From: Massospora cicadina
Taxonomy: Eukaryota > Entomophthoromycota > Entomophthoromycetes > Entomophthorales > Entomophthoraceae
DNA: 64,000 nt
Direction: 5' to 3'
NCBI GenBank assembly: GCA_022478985.1
Contig: JAKSZP010014519.1
Span: forward strand, 1 to 64,000
Shown: one piece after another, positions 1 to 8,677 of the stretch
Layout of the letters: the number at the start of each line of letters is the position of its first letter
How positions within the stretch are numbered: the first letter of the stretch is position 1
Notes under the pieces: model-generated
Told to the model about the DNA's origin: nothing
What the model saw: only the letters and a program-made list of their open reading frames with translations
Databases searched by the model: none
Program-made: the position numbers and the translations under genes

Positions 1-144
1 GCTTCTGGCTCTGCTTGGATTTAGGTACAGAATGAGTGGGAATAGCTGATGCCCACGCATATGATAAAGGTTCGGCCTCTGGATCTGAGGGATCAGATAT
101 AGGATGCACCTCTGTCATATCCTCATAAATTGGGGTTCTCTGGC
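1..144 (-). pseudogene. Partial open frame running off the left edge
   Basis: On the minus strand 48 codons are open from just after an in-frame TAG (145-147) to the window edge. The product is acidic and rich in Pro and Ser (for example DPSDPEAEPLSYAWASA). Such composition occurs in gag or linker parts of retroelement polyproteins, but no domain is recognisable. Two stops lie just upstream (TAA and TAG at 145-155), so if coding it is already damaged. The identity is unknown. Confidence 0.25.
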
Positions 145-431
145 TCTAAAATTAAATTTGATCCATTAGTGAGATATAATAGGGAGATATAGCTGGCGCA
201 TTACAATCTATGTTGTTTCCTCCTTTCCCAATGGTAGTTTAATATTTTCTTCTTTCTTATATGGCGCAGCTTCAAATCCGCTTTCACTTTTTATTCCAAA
301 TATCAATCCTCTTCCTCTGCCTCAATCTCCTCTTATAACACTGGGTAGAAACAACGTAGAGGATTAGGATTTAAGTAAGGATATACTCTGGAGGTACATT
401 ATGAGGTCCAACTAACTTAGAGTATCCAAAG
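145..431. other. Unassigned DNA left of element A
   Basis: I see no coding frame of useful length. A pyrimidine-rich stretch near 212-228 would read as a polypurine tract on the minus strand (GGGAAAGGAGG), which could belong to a minus-strand LTR element continuing off the left edge. That is weak evidence. Confidence 0.2.
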
Positions 432-1288
432 TAAGAGAACATTACAAAGAGCCCCTCTTAATGGTGGTGCTTGAGTTTTCACAATTAGTGACTTTTTACC
501 TGGTTTAGGACGCTCTACCAAATCCAAGCATAATAAGACTTTGGATTCAAGGCCAGAACCCTTGAGAAATACCAATGACATATCTAAGCCCATTAACTGC
601 AAATAAGTTCTGTCTTTGTCAGCCAGGGCTGAGGGAAACTGCACTATAGAGGCGGAAAATTTAGTAAAAATTGACCCAAAAGTCAGGAAGATAAGCCAAT
701 ATGTAGTTATGGAATTCAGCAGAATTATACAATTTAAATTTTATAAAAGGTGAAAACATTTTTGACATGGTTCGGTTTTCATTAATCATTTTAGGACCTT
801 TGAGAACCTCTCCTTTCCTGTTTGGCTCAAAGATGATAAATTCTCTTGCTTTCCTCAGATGACCAAACAAATTTTAATAAAGCTTTGGAAATATGTGTTA
901 AGTTTCACTATACTTTAAAGTAATTTTCTTAATAATATAACGTTATTTAAAATTGTTTGCAATGGCCAGACTCTTCTTTGATCTCTGGTCCAACCTTCCC
1001 CTTTGGCGCGAAACCACTCTTCATGCCACACCTATTCCGCCATGTCTGCCAGGCTTATTTCTCCGCTTTCTGCCGCAGTACTTACGCCAACCCCCTCAGC
1101 TCTCAAGGAATATTGTCCCAGATGGTTTACTTGAGTTTTGCCTGCGTTTTAGTAAGAAATTTTCATAAAACAAAACGAAGATAGCCTAGGACATTGCTTC
1201 CTCCTGCTTGGCCATTTTTCCTTGTTCTGGCACCTTTTTGCCTGGCGCTTTCCATCCAGTGTCCTCATGAGCTCAGTTTCTTATTACA
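432..1288 (+). repeat. 5' LTR of element A
   Basis: This matches 13356-14187 along its length. Shared blocks include 'gcaatggccagactctt' near 958 and 13857 and 'tgcctggcgctttcc' near 1239 and 14138. Similarity ends at TTATTACA (1281-1288), which corresponds to CTATTACA ending at 14187. A TATA-like stretch lies near 932-945. Short open frames on both strands here are LTR sequence, not genes. Confidence 0.7.
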
Positions 1289-1599
1289 TTATCTGAGAAA
1301 AGTCCTAATTTTGGAATGAGTTTATTCTTCTGTTAGGTCGCTAGAGTCAGCCAACCTTCCTAGAGTTGTACCTTTTTGATTGGCTCAATGGGCCAGAAAT
1401 GTTATAACCCCCTCCCGGCCTTTGTCCTTACCTTCTTTAAAGTATTTTCTGAGGGTATTGCGCGGCTACCTCCATTAAGAAGCTCATACAGTGTGCAGTA
1501 CCCGTTACTACAAGCTTAACCTTCTCACACTCTCACTATTTTAAAACAAAAAAGAACTTTAACACGTTATCCAACCTTAGGGCTCGCCATAAGTCTCAA

Positions 1600-2450
1600 G
1601 GAAAAAATTTAGCTGACGTTCTCCTCTTCCAGCTATTGCTCCGTGATATTTCAGAGGAAGCTCACCAATGGTTACTCTCCGCTGGTGAAACTAATAGCTC
1701 CCTCATGGAATCTATCTCAGCGTTAGAAACATTTGCTAAGCCCTGAGAGTTCCTTCAGCCACTTTTAAGGACTATATCTCCTTTATCTTCTTGGCTCAAG
1801 GAAACCTCACTATGGCACAGTACTTGCGCCTGTTCCAAAAAGGCATCAAGGTTGGAACCTTTTGAACAGTTGAAGTAAACCTCCTCCGCAAGTCCCTGGA
1901 TAACACTGGTGCTACCCTTGGCATATGGGATAACCCTACCCCCTCTTGTTATCTGGGACGTGCTTCATCCTTTCGTCCATTATGTCCAACAGCATCTGCG
2001 CTGTCAAGCCTACTTGTACCTCAGAACTTCAGATCTTAGAATTTGACAACTCCAACTCTGCGGCGCACCTTCAGAGAACCTATAATGTTACTCTTGATGC
2101 CAATTAAGTTTCAGATCCTATTTTAACTTACCCTGCTGTGGACCTACTTTTTGTGGACACCTCCAGTATGACCATTGCTTTTTTCCCTCTGTACTATCTC
2201 AGTACCGTTTAGAACCAGAAGCGCACTCTCTGGAAGGTGAACTGAAACCTCCATCATAGGTGGGGTCTTTTCATTAATGGCTTTGCACCGCTGCGCTCAC
2301 ATAGTACTCCTCACTTTTGTCCTCAAAAGTAGAGGGGTTAATAAGTCTAATCCATTTTGATTCAGAGCATTCGCTTTACTCTAGCTGTCATCCTCTGTTA
2401 CCTTTTAAAACCTATGTCCCCTATACAACCTGTCGTCCTCGTTGGCCCAG
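1600..2450 (+). pseudogene. gag: gag of element A
   Basis: Broken frames give the retrotransposon gag pattern: a segment like LLRDISEEAHQWLLSAGE near 1640-1700, then FIFLAQGNLTMAQYLRLFQK near 1785-1845, interrupted by TGA and TAG codons. In this family the conserved core has a QG..t..eY...F signature and forms the capsid. I found no zinc knuckle between here and the protease. The left limit follows the leader after the 5' LTR and the right limit is a guess. Confidence 0.55.
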
Positions 2451-2829
2451 TTGAACAGCTCTTTCCAATCACTTCATAATCAATTTTCTTGGCGGAACTA
2501 TCCAGAAATTGGCAGATATCCATGAAAAGATGATTGAGGATGAACTAGCCTTGGATGACCCCTCCAGAAGCTTTGACTCCTTACTAATGTAGTTTCCTGT
2601 GATAAGAATCTTTCCCCTTCTGAGCATAGAGCTTTAAGCTATCACACTCATTTAAAATCCCGTGGACAACTCCCTGTAAATGTGAAGTCATAATCTGTTG
2701 AATTATATGGGTATATTCTTTCCTACTCCTCCCCCTCTGGGCTTGGAGCTATCTTACAATCCTTGGCTCCATAGAAAATAAATCTCCTCTGCGTACTTCT
2801 TCTTAATAAATACTTTCTCCTCTGCTAGG

Positions 2830-3070
2830 AAGGATTTTCATCATATCACTTTGATGAACACTGGCGCTACTGATAATTTTAACTCTATAGAGCTTGCTAG
2901 GCCCTGGACTTCTCTTAAGGTTGGTCAGTTTGTAAAAGGCGGTGCATCTCAAGCATCTTAGTCCCATGTATTATCATTTTCCCTTTGTTTCATGAGATGG
3001 ACACTTTGTGGAGAGTTTGTCCTCTATCAAAAACCACCTGTACCCTGTTATTATGGATGTTGGATGATGG
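2830..3070 (+). pseudogene. Aspartic protease of element A, catalytic Asp lost
   Basis: The frame around 2842-2960 reads HHITLMNTGATDNF, which aligns with the D-T/S-G-A active-site loop of retropepsins (LxDTGAT.NF). The catalytic Asp codon is AAC (Asn) at 2857-2859, a single G-to-A change. The frame ends at a TAG near 2960. As it stands it cannot be an active protease. Confidence 0.6.
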
Positions 3071-3399
3071 CGACAAAAATGTAATCTTCACTAATCTCGT
3101 GGACTACTATGCATGTGAAGTTCCCTAGAGGAGTCACAGTTACCATCCACTTGTCTGTATAAAAGCGCTTTTGCTCTCTCAAGAAAATGAGGCACCTCCA
3201 CCAAGGCTGGCCTAGCCTCTATGCAACCGACCGTTGCCCTTGCTCCTGTACTTATCATGCCTGAGTGCGTCAAGGGTTATGTGGACATGTTTGATACCAC
3301 TAAGGATTGACCGCTCCCTGAGAACTCTAAGTTTGAATTTGAGTTTAAGTTGATCATCAACCAGTCAAGATATTATCTACCATCTATTGATTGTCTTTT

Positions 3400-3791
3400 G
3401 TGAGGAGCCGCCTTGGAGGTCTGGGTAAAATATATGCTTTCTAAGAGTCAAATATCCAAAAGTTTCGCCTATGTGCTTCCTATTTTGTTTGTAAGGAAAT
3501 CAGATGTTTCACTCCGTCCTTGTGTTGATTAAGGTAATCTGAACAACGTGACACTTCCTGACCCCCCTTCATTCTCCCAGGAGCAGCAGAGCGCCCACTA
3601 CATCGAGAAGGCTAGGGTGTTCAGCAATCTGGGTTGCCTTCACTACTTCATCCAAATTTGCATCAAGGTAGGCCAGGAGTGGTTAACCGCTTTTTATACT
3701 TATAAAGGCAAATACCAGTTTAGGTTTATGTCGTTTGGTTTAAGGAACGCTCGACCTAATTTCAAAGGTTTATAGACGCTATCTTGAGAGA
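3400..3791 (+). pseudogene. Reverse transcriptase of element A, N-terminal half
   Basis: The translation shows the fingers region: VLPILFVRKSDVSLRPCVD (near 3474-3530), then LNNVTLPDP, then YKGKYQFRFMSFGLRNAR near 3706-3755, which is the 'Y.F..MPFGL.NAP' box. The domain breaks at 3791, where A2 has inserted after the target sequence CCTTA (3792-3796). It resumes at 10913. An internal stop follows NLNNV, and 3548-3775 is the longest clean stretch. Confidence 0.65.
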
Positions 3792-3796
3792 CCTTA

Positions 3797-4918
3797 TGTC
3801 AGATTCTGTTGGTTGATTTGAAATAAACCTTTGACAACCATCAGATCAGGCTGATTATCCTTTCAACGCTTGCTAACACCTATATCCTTACCTCAAAGCC
3901 TATTGCAATCATACAATATGGGCTGAATATCTCAACGACAATTTGATCAAATATTTTATCAGGTGCTTGGCCTGGATAAACTTGCATATTATGGCTGATT
4001 TCCTATATATCAAATCTTGGCAATTGGTCCCAATTATTGGGAATAAAATCAACTTAATCATATACAAAAGCATTCGGGGATGATCTGAAGTTAACGTCTG
4101 AAAATCCCATGGACTTCAGACGAATGAGTTTTTAATCAAATTCCTGCCTTAGGGCAAAAATTGTATGTCAATCTGCATAATCGGCATGATAGCACTTGCG
4201 TGGACCGCCCAAAAGGGGTTACCAAGTGATAACAAGGAAGATGCCTGCTGATGTCCCAATTAGGGGTGCGTCATTTACTTCAAATGAGGCAAAATTTCAC
4301 AGAAGGTGTGTTTTATCAGCAGTATGACGAAACTGTAATCCAGAAGATCTTAGGACAATTTTGCATGCTTTTATTGCAATTTTTGTACCTGAAATCCTCC
4401 AGATTTTGAGAGTATTTTGCCACCAATGAACCTAAGAAAAGGTTTCAGTCATAGGCCGGACTGAGTGGTAAAATAGCTGTCGAAATTTTGTGCTGGAATG
4501 TGGCCAGGAGATGCCCTAAAGTTATAAATACTGGCGCCTGGACTAATAAATATTATCTTATAATTAGCCTAAATAAAAGTTGAATTTATTATATCTTTTC
4601 CTGCTTTTTTATCCCGAATTCTAACCTTGAAGAAGTGTCAACAAGGACCATCTAGTACTAAAAAAAGAAGTGTCAACAAACTGGAAGGTCCAAATCCCCA
4701 GTTTTTATTAAATCTTTCTAAGAAAAAGTACAAAACAATGTAAAAACTATGCCCAAAATCGGCTGGAAGAGCGAGGTGAATTAAACAGGCCTATTGAGTA
4801 AATAGATGGTCCAAATCCCAAAGACTACAGGTACTATCAAGGATCAACCATCGGAACTTCAGCCTGAATGGATGTTCAGGATAAAAATTTTAAAGCGAGC
4901 GATCCTCAGATTTTGACA
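3797..4918 (+). repeat. 5' LTR of element A2 (1122 bp)
   Basis: The LTR runs from TGTCAG to TTGACA. The U3/R part holds a TATA-like 'tataaatactggcgcc' near 4523 and an AATAAA-type signal near 4570. It differs from the 3' LTR by a short insertion at 4645-4665 that carries its own flanking duplication (listed separately). Confidence 0.85.
4645..4665 (+). mobile_element. 21-nt insertion with A-tail and 14-bp target duplication
   Basis: The 5' LTR has AGAAGTGTCAACAA at 4631-4644 and again at 4666-4679, with about 21 bases ending in a run of A between them. The 3' LTR has a single copy (near 10654-10667) and no insert. The same core, GACCATCTAGTACTAAAAA, lies inverted at 39702-39720 with its own duplication. 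This looks like an extremely 5'-truncated retroposon copied by target-primed reverse transcription. Confidence 0.7.
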
Positions 4919-4924
4919 ACTGAG

Positions 4925-5187
4925 TTCAGACCATTGTTGATAGTGGTGCTCCTATTAATATAGCCAGCACAAAATTGGTTAAAAAACTGAAAATTGCGCC
5001 CAATGTTGCCCACTGTCAGGAATATGGAACTGCTGGAGCGCATACAACCAAATTGCTGGGCGCCTACAGTACCCTACCACTCCAATTTGGATCCATTGAA
5101 GTAACAGCACCTGCCTTAGTGTTGCCAAATACAAATGATGGTATCCTACTCAGGACTGATTTCCTAAGAAGATATGGAGTTGTTTAA
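4925..5187 (+). pseudogene. Aspartic protease of element A2
   Basis: The frame reads IVDSGAPINIASTKLVKKLK, with the catalytic D-S-G intact at 4939-4947, and stays open to the stop near 5185 (…LRTDFLRRYGVV). In this family the protease releases the capsid and the enzymes from the polyprotein. No start codon or gag lies upstream: the frame begins directly after the 5' LTR. It resembles the protease of element F, including the QEYGTAG segment. Confidence 0.7.
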
Positions 5188-5815
5188 AGCATAAGGACAA
5201 TACTCTCATAATTTTAGGCCAGGCTATGCCACTTTACTATAACCATGATAAGTCAGTTGAGAAAAGAAACCCAGCTAAATATAAATTTGGCCTACAAAGA
5301 TGGAGTCATCCCAATTGAGTATGTTGAAGCGCGATCAAAGATAAACCACTTCCCACTCAAATTGATGAATCAAATAGCATTCCATTTTGATCAAACCAGA
5401 CCATCACTATACCATCCGGAGAACAAGTAATTATCCTGACAGGACTAACAATTAATATCCCAGAAGGACTTTACGGTGAAATTTATCAACCATGGTCTAA
5501 ATCTCGATCTGAACCAAACATTGCCCCTGGTGTTATCATTCCAGGCCACAGTGAAATAAATATTTTATGTGCAAACCTGCAAAATTGGTCCATTTCCATT
5601 AGGCGACATCAAACAATCACTTTTCTGCATCTGTTCCCTACCATGGAAATTCACTCATTCTATGAGTTCAGAACTTTTGTCAAATTGGGGCTCCCTGATA
5701 AGGACCAACTCAGCATAAATAAGGTTATCTCTATGGGCAATTTAAGCAACCTGACTAACTCCAAGAAAGGCCAAGACCAGGAGTTATTTTAAATATTGGG
5801 AAATATTTGCACAAG
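5188..5815 (+). pseudogene. Linker between protease and reverse transcriptase of A2
   Basis: Broken frames cover this stretch, including one open from 5245 to 5430. Around 5500-5700 the translation (…APGVIIPGHSEINIL…) resembles 63720-63920 in element F (…APGILLSEQSETDLL…), so both belong to the same spacer of the pol polyprotein. No catalytic motif is expected here. Confidence 0.5.
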
Positions 5816-5831
5816 ATGATTTTGACTTGGG

Positions 5832-6720
5832 TTGTGCTTAATGGTGTCACCCACAAAATCGATACTGGAGATCATAGATCTATTTGATTACGCCCAATTA
5901 GATGCTCAGAAACCATCAGAAGAAGCAGTATCTAAGGAGGTTAAGGAACTCCTCAATTGTGGCATGCTAGTCCCTCTAAAAAGTCCATGGGCAGCATCAA
6001 TTTTAATAGTGAAAAAGAAGGATGAAAGCAACCCTGTAGTCATCAACTATCAGAAGTTAAACGACATCATAAAATAGGACTTGTACCCACTGCCACGAAT
6101 TGACAACGCCTTGGATAGGCTAGGGGACATGAAGTTCTTCTCTGCTATGGATTTTATCAGCAGATATTGGCAAATAGATCTTCCTGAAGAGGAGCGCGAG
6201 AAATGAGCAATCATAGCTCAAGAGGGCCTATTACAGCTGACGAGAATGATTTAAGGGCTCTGCAACGCCCCAGCTACATTCCAACAGGCAATGGACACAA
6301 TCCTGGGAGATTTAAAATTGTCATCTGTACTAGTGTAACTTGACAATATCAACGTTTCCAGCCACACTTTTGATGATCATCTGGAACACTTAGATGAGGT
6401 TTTCAAAGGGCTAGCTGCTGCAAACCTAAAATTAAGCCCAGAAAATGTCAGTTTATTAACGACCAACTGGAATACCTCAGATTTGTGATTCTTAAAGTGG
6501 GTCTTCGGACCCAACCCTCTAAGTTGGATGCCATTTCCAAAATGAAATGGCCAAAATCCAAGCGCAATATTCAATTATTCCTGGGCATGATTGGTACTAT
6601 TGCTGATTTATTGCTGACTTCGCACAACTTGGAGAGCCACTATTCTATCTGCTTAAAGATAAGGTCCCACTTGACTGGACTCTATCTTGCCAGGATGTGT
6701 TTGACCAACTCAAATTAGCC
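5832..6720 (+). pseudogene. Reverse transcriptase of A2, active site destroyed
   Basis: Ordered boxes are visible: LLNCGMLVPLKSPWAASILI (near 5950-6005), KKKDESNPVVINYQKLND, then after a TAG the segments YPLPRIDNALDRLGDMKFFS and GLCNAPATFQQAMDTILGDL. The YxDD box reads stop-LDN: TAA at 6336-6338 replaces Tyr and AAT at 6345-6347 replaces the second Asp. The thumb continues to about 6720. With several stops it is inactive. Confidence 0.75.
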
Positions 6721-6759
6721 CTATTAAGCGAGCTTGTTCTTCAATACCCAAACTTTAAT

Positions 6760-7150
6760 CGCATATTTATCATCCAAACTTATGTATCCTGAACAGCAGT
6801 GGGGGCCGTGTTATCCCAAGTTGGAGAAGATGGTGAAGAACATCCAGTTGCCTTTGCTAGTCAGACCCTAAACATTCATGAAAGGAACTACATGGTGATT
6901 AATGAGAATGCTTAACTGTCATATATGCTTGTAAGCAGTTCTGGGTCTACCTTCATGGTACTCATTTCAAAGTTGTTACCAATCATGCATCCCTAAGAAG
7001 GTTGTCAACTTAAGGGAATCTGAGGTCTGATTAGCCCACTGGGCATTAAATCTTCAAGCCTATGACTACACTATCCAGAATTGAGCGGGCGCAAAACAAC
7101 AAAACGCTGACTGTCTATACTGACTACCCACCTTTGCAACACTTAGTTGA
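6760..7150 (+). pseudogene. RNase H of A2
   Basis: The segment IIQTYVS-stop-TAVGAVLSQVGEDGEEHP aligns with the usual 'LqTDAS..a.GavLsQ' start of Ty3/Gypsy RNase H. The first catalytic Asp has become Tyr and a stop follows. Then come FASQTLNIHERNYMVINENA and, near 7080, a remnant of the closing 'a..N.aDCLS' region (QNADCLY). It directly follows the reverse transcriptase, as expected. Confidence 0.6.
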
Positions 7151-7368
7151 GCTTCCAATGAGTTGTTTATGAAAATGATCAGTGGGGAGTATCAGGATGA
7201 GCCTGAATCTGTCCAAAAAATACTACAAGATCTACAAAAAAAATAAAATCATCAGAAATGGGATGCTTTACAAGATTGTTGAGGACAAAAAACTTAATTT
7301 ACTAAAACCATTGACCTAAACAGACCTAATAGCAGCACCTAAGGCCATAGGGCAGCGGATTTAAGAAT

Positions 7369-8345
7369 ATGAAAAAACATCTGAAGCAATTCTACTACTG
7401 GGAGTCAATGCATTTTGACATCCAAGAAACTCTAGAATGTTGTGCAGAGTGCCAAGGCGGAAAACCAATCCAAAAAAGAACATCATACCATCTTGTTCAG
7501 CCCAGCTTTGTCTGTCACACTGCATCTATCAACGTTGTTGGCCCACTTCCAACAAGCAATACAAAGGCCAAGTACATAATCATAGCCATCGACCATTTGA
7601 CCAAATGGGTCAAGGCCAAGGTCATTTGGGAAACTGGAGCGGCAACCAACGCCAAGTTTGTACTTGAAAACATCATCCACGAACATAGATACCCTCAGGT
7701 TATTTTGATTGATAATGGAACCAACTTTACCACCAATGTCCTTGCCAAGCTCAACCAAAAATGGGAGTATGTGGTGTGCTTTCTGCTATCTATCATCCTA
7801 AAACTAATGGGACTGTTGAGTGTGCAAATGGGACGTTGGTGAACATTATCTGGAAATTAACCTCAGCCAAACCATCCAAATGGAGTACATATCTAAGTTC
7901 AGAAGTCTTCACCTACAATATCTCCTACCATTCATCTACAAGGATGTCTCCATTTCAAGTGTTATACGGAAAACCCAGCCCTACCAATACTGCTATATTC
8001 GCCCCTAGAGGATCCCGGCAAAAACACTTATCTTCAGTATGTTGAGAAGCTTGCGGATGCTTTAATCAAACTACAAGCTCAAGCCTTTGACAACAGTTTC
8101 GCAGAGAAACAGGCCCTACATCAAAAGGACTTAGAGAATTGGTACCCACTGACTGAATTCAAAGTTAACAATGAAGTTCTATTTTGCAACACCCACGGAT
8201 TGGGCCAAATGCAAAAGTTTAATCACATCTGGGTTGAGCCATTTGAAGTGATTGAGAAAACGTCCAAGCTCATATACACAATCAAGGATACTAGAACTGG
8301 CCATATATATAACTGAGTCCATGGAAAATTCCTAAGAAGATATAA
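7369..8345 (+). pseudogene. Integrase of A2, catalytic triad kept but frameshifted
   Basis: The zinc-binding start (FYYWESMHFDIQETLECCAEC) leads into the DDE core. Asp 7591-7593 (AIDHLTKW), Asp 7711-7713 (LIDNGTNF) and Glu 7818-7820 (GTVECANGTL) are all present, but the first two lie in the frame starting at 7369 and the Glu in the frame starting at 7761, so an indel lies between. The C-terminal part (near 8140-8310, FKVNNEVLFCNTHGL… and VEPFEVIEKTSKLIYTI) is a GPY/F-like module. No chromodomain follows. Confidence 0.75.
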
Positions 8346-8360
8346 TAAGCAGGCCTATTA

Positions 8361-8446
8361 AGAAAAGAAAAAGTTTGAAAAAAACAAGAAAATAAAAACA
8401 TAAAAACACAAAAACAAAAACAAAAAAACAAAAAAATACTTATATA
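8361..8446 (+). repeat. A-rich low-complexity tract
   Basis: An A-rich run of the type (CAAAA)n follows the end of the A2 integrase frame. It lies between the last coding codons and the polypurine tract. It is probably simple-sequence expansion and shows no coding potential. Confidence 0.7.
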
Positions 8447-8660
8447 ATAGTTTTATTCTAATTTCTATTTTAGTTTGCACTTGAGGTTGGGGAGAGGATC
8501 CAACTTCAGACTTGACTGGCATTTGGGCCATCATTCTTCAGACTCATAGGCTGGTCCAGCCAAAGTTACCAAATAGAAAAACCAACTCCATTCTCATTGG
8601 GAATTTGGGCCAATGAAAAAAACCAACATAGGGTAATCGGGAATCTTAGGCTTATGTTCA

Positions 8661-8677
8661 AGTCAAGAGGGGGGAAA
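8661..8677 (+). other. Polypurine tract of A2
   Basis: AGTCAAGAGGGGGGAAA lies immediately before the TGTCAG start of the 3' LTR. This is the position and composition of the plus-strand primer of LTR retrotransposons. Confidence 0.8.

Noticed and set aside
417..644. Minus-strand open frame of 75 codons
   Set aside because: It lies across the edge and body of the A LTR, and the matching 3' LTR region carries a similar antisense frame (13398-13628). It is shared repeat sequence, not a gene.
8361..8446. A-rich run as a LINE poly(A) tail
   Set aside because: No LINE sequence or target duplication adjoins it; it is mixed C/A simple repeat within the A2 element.
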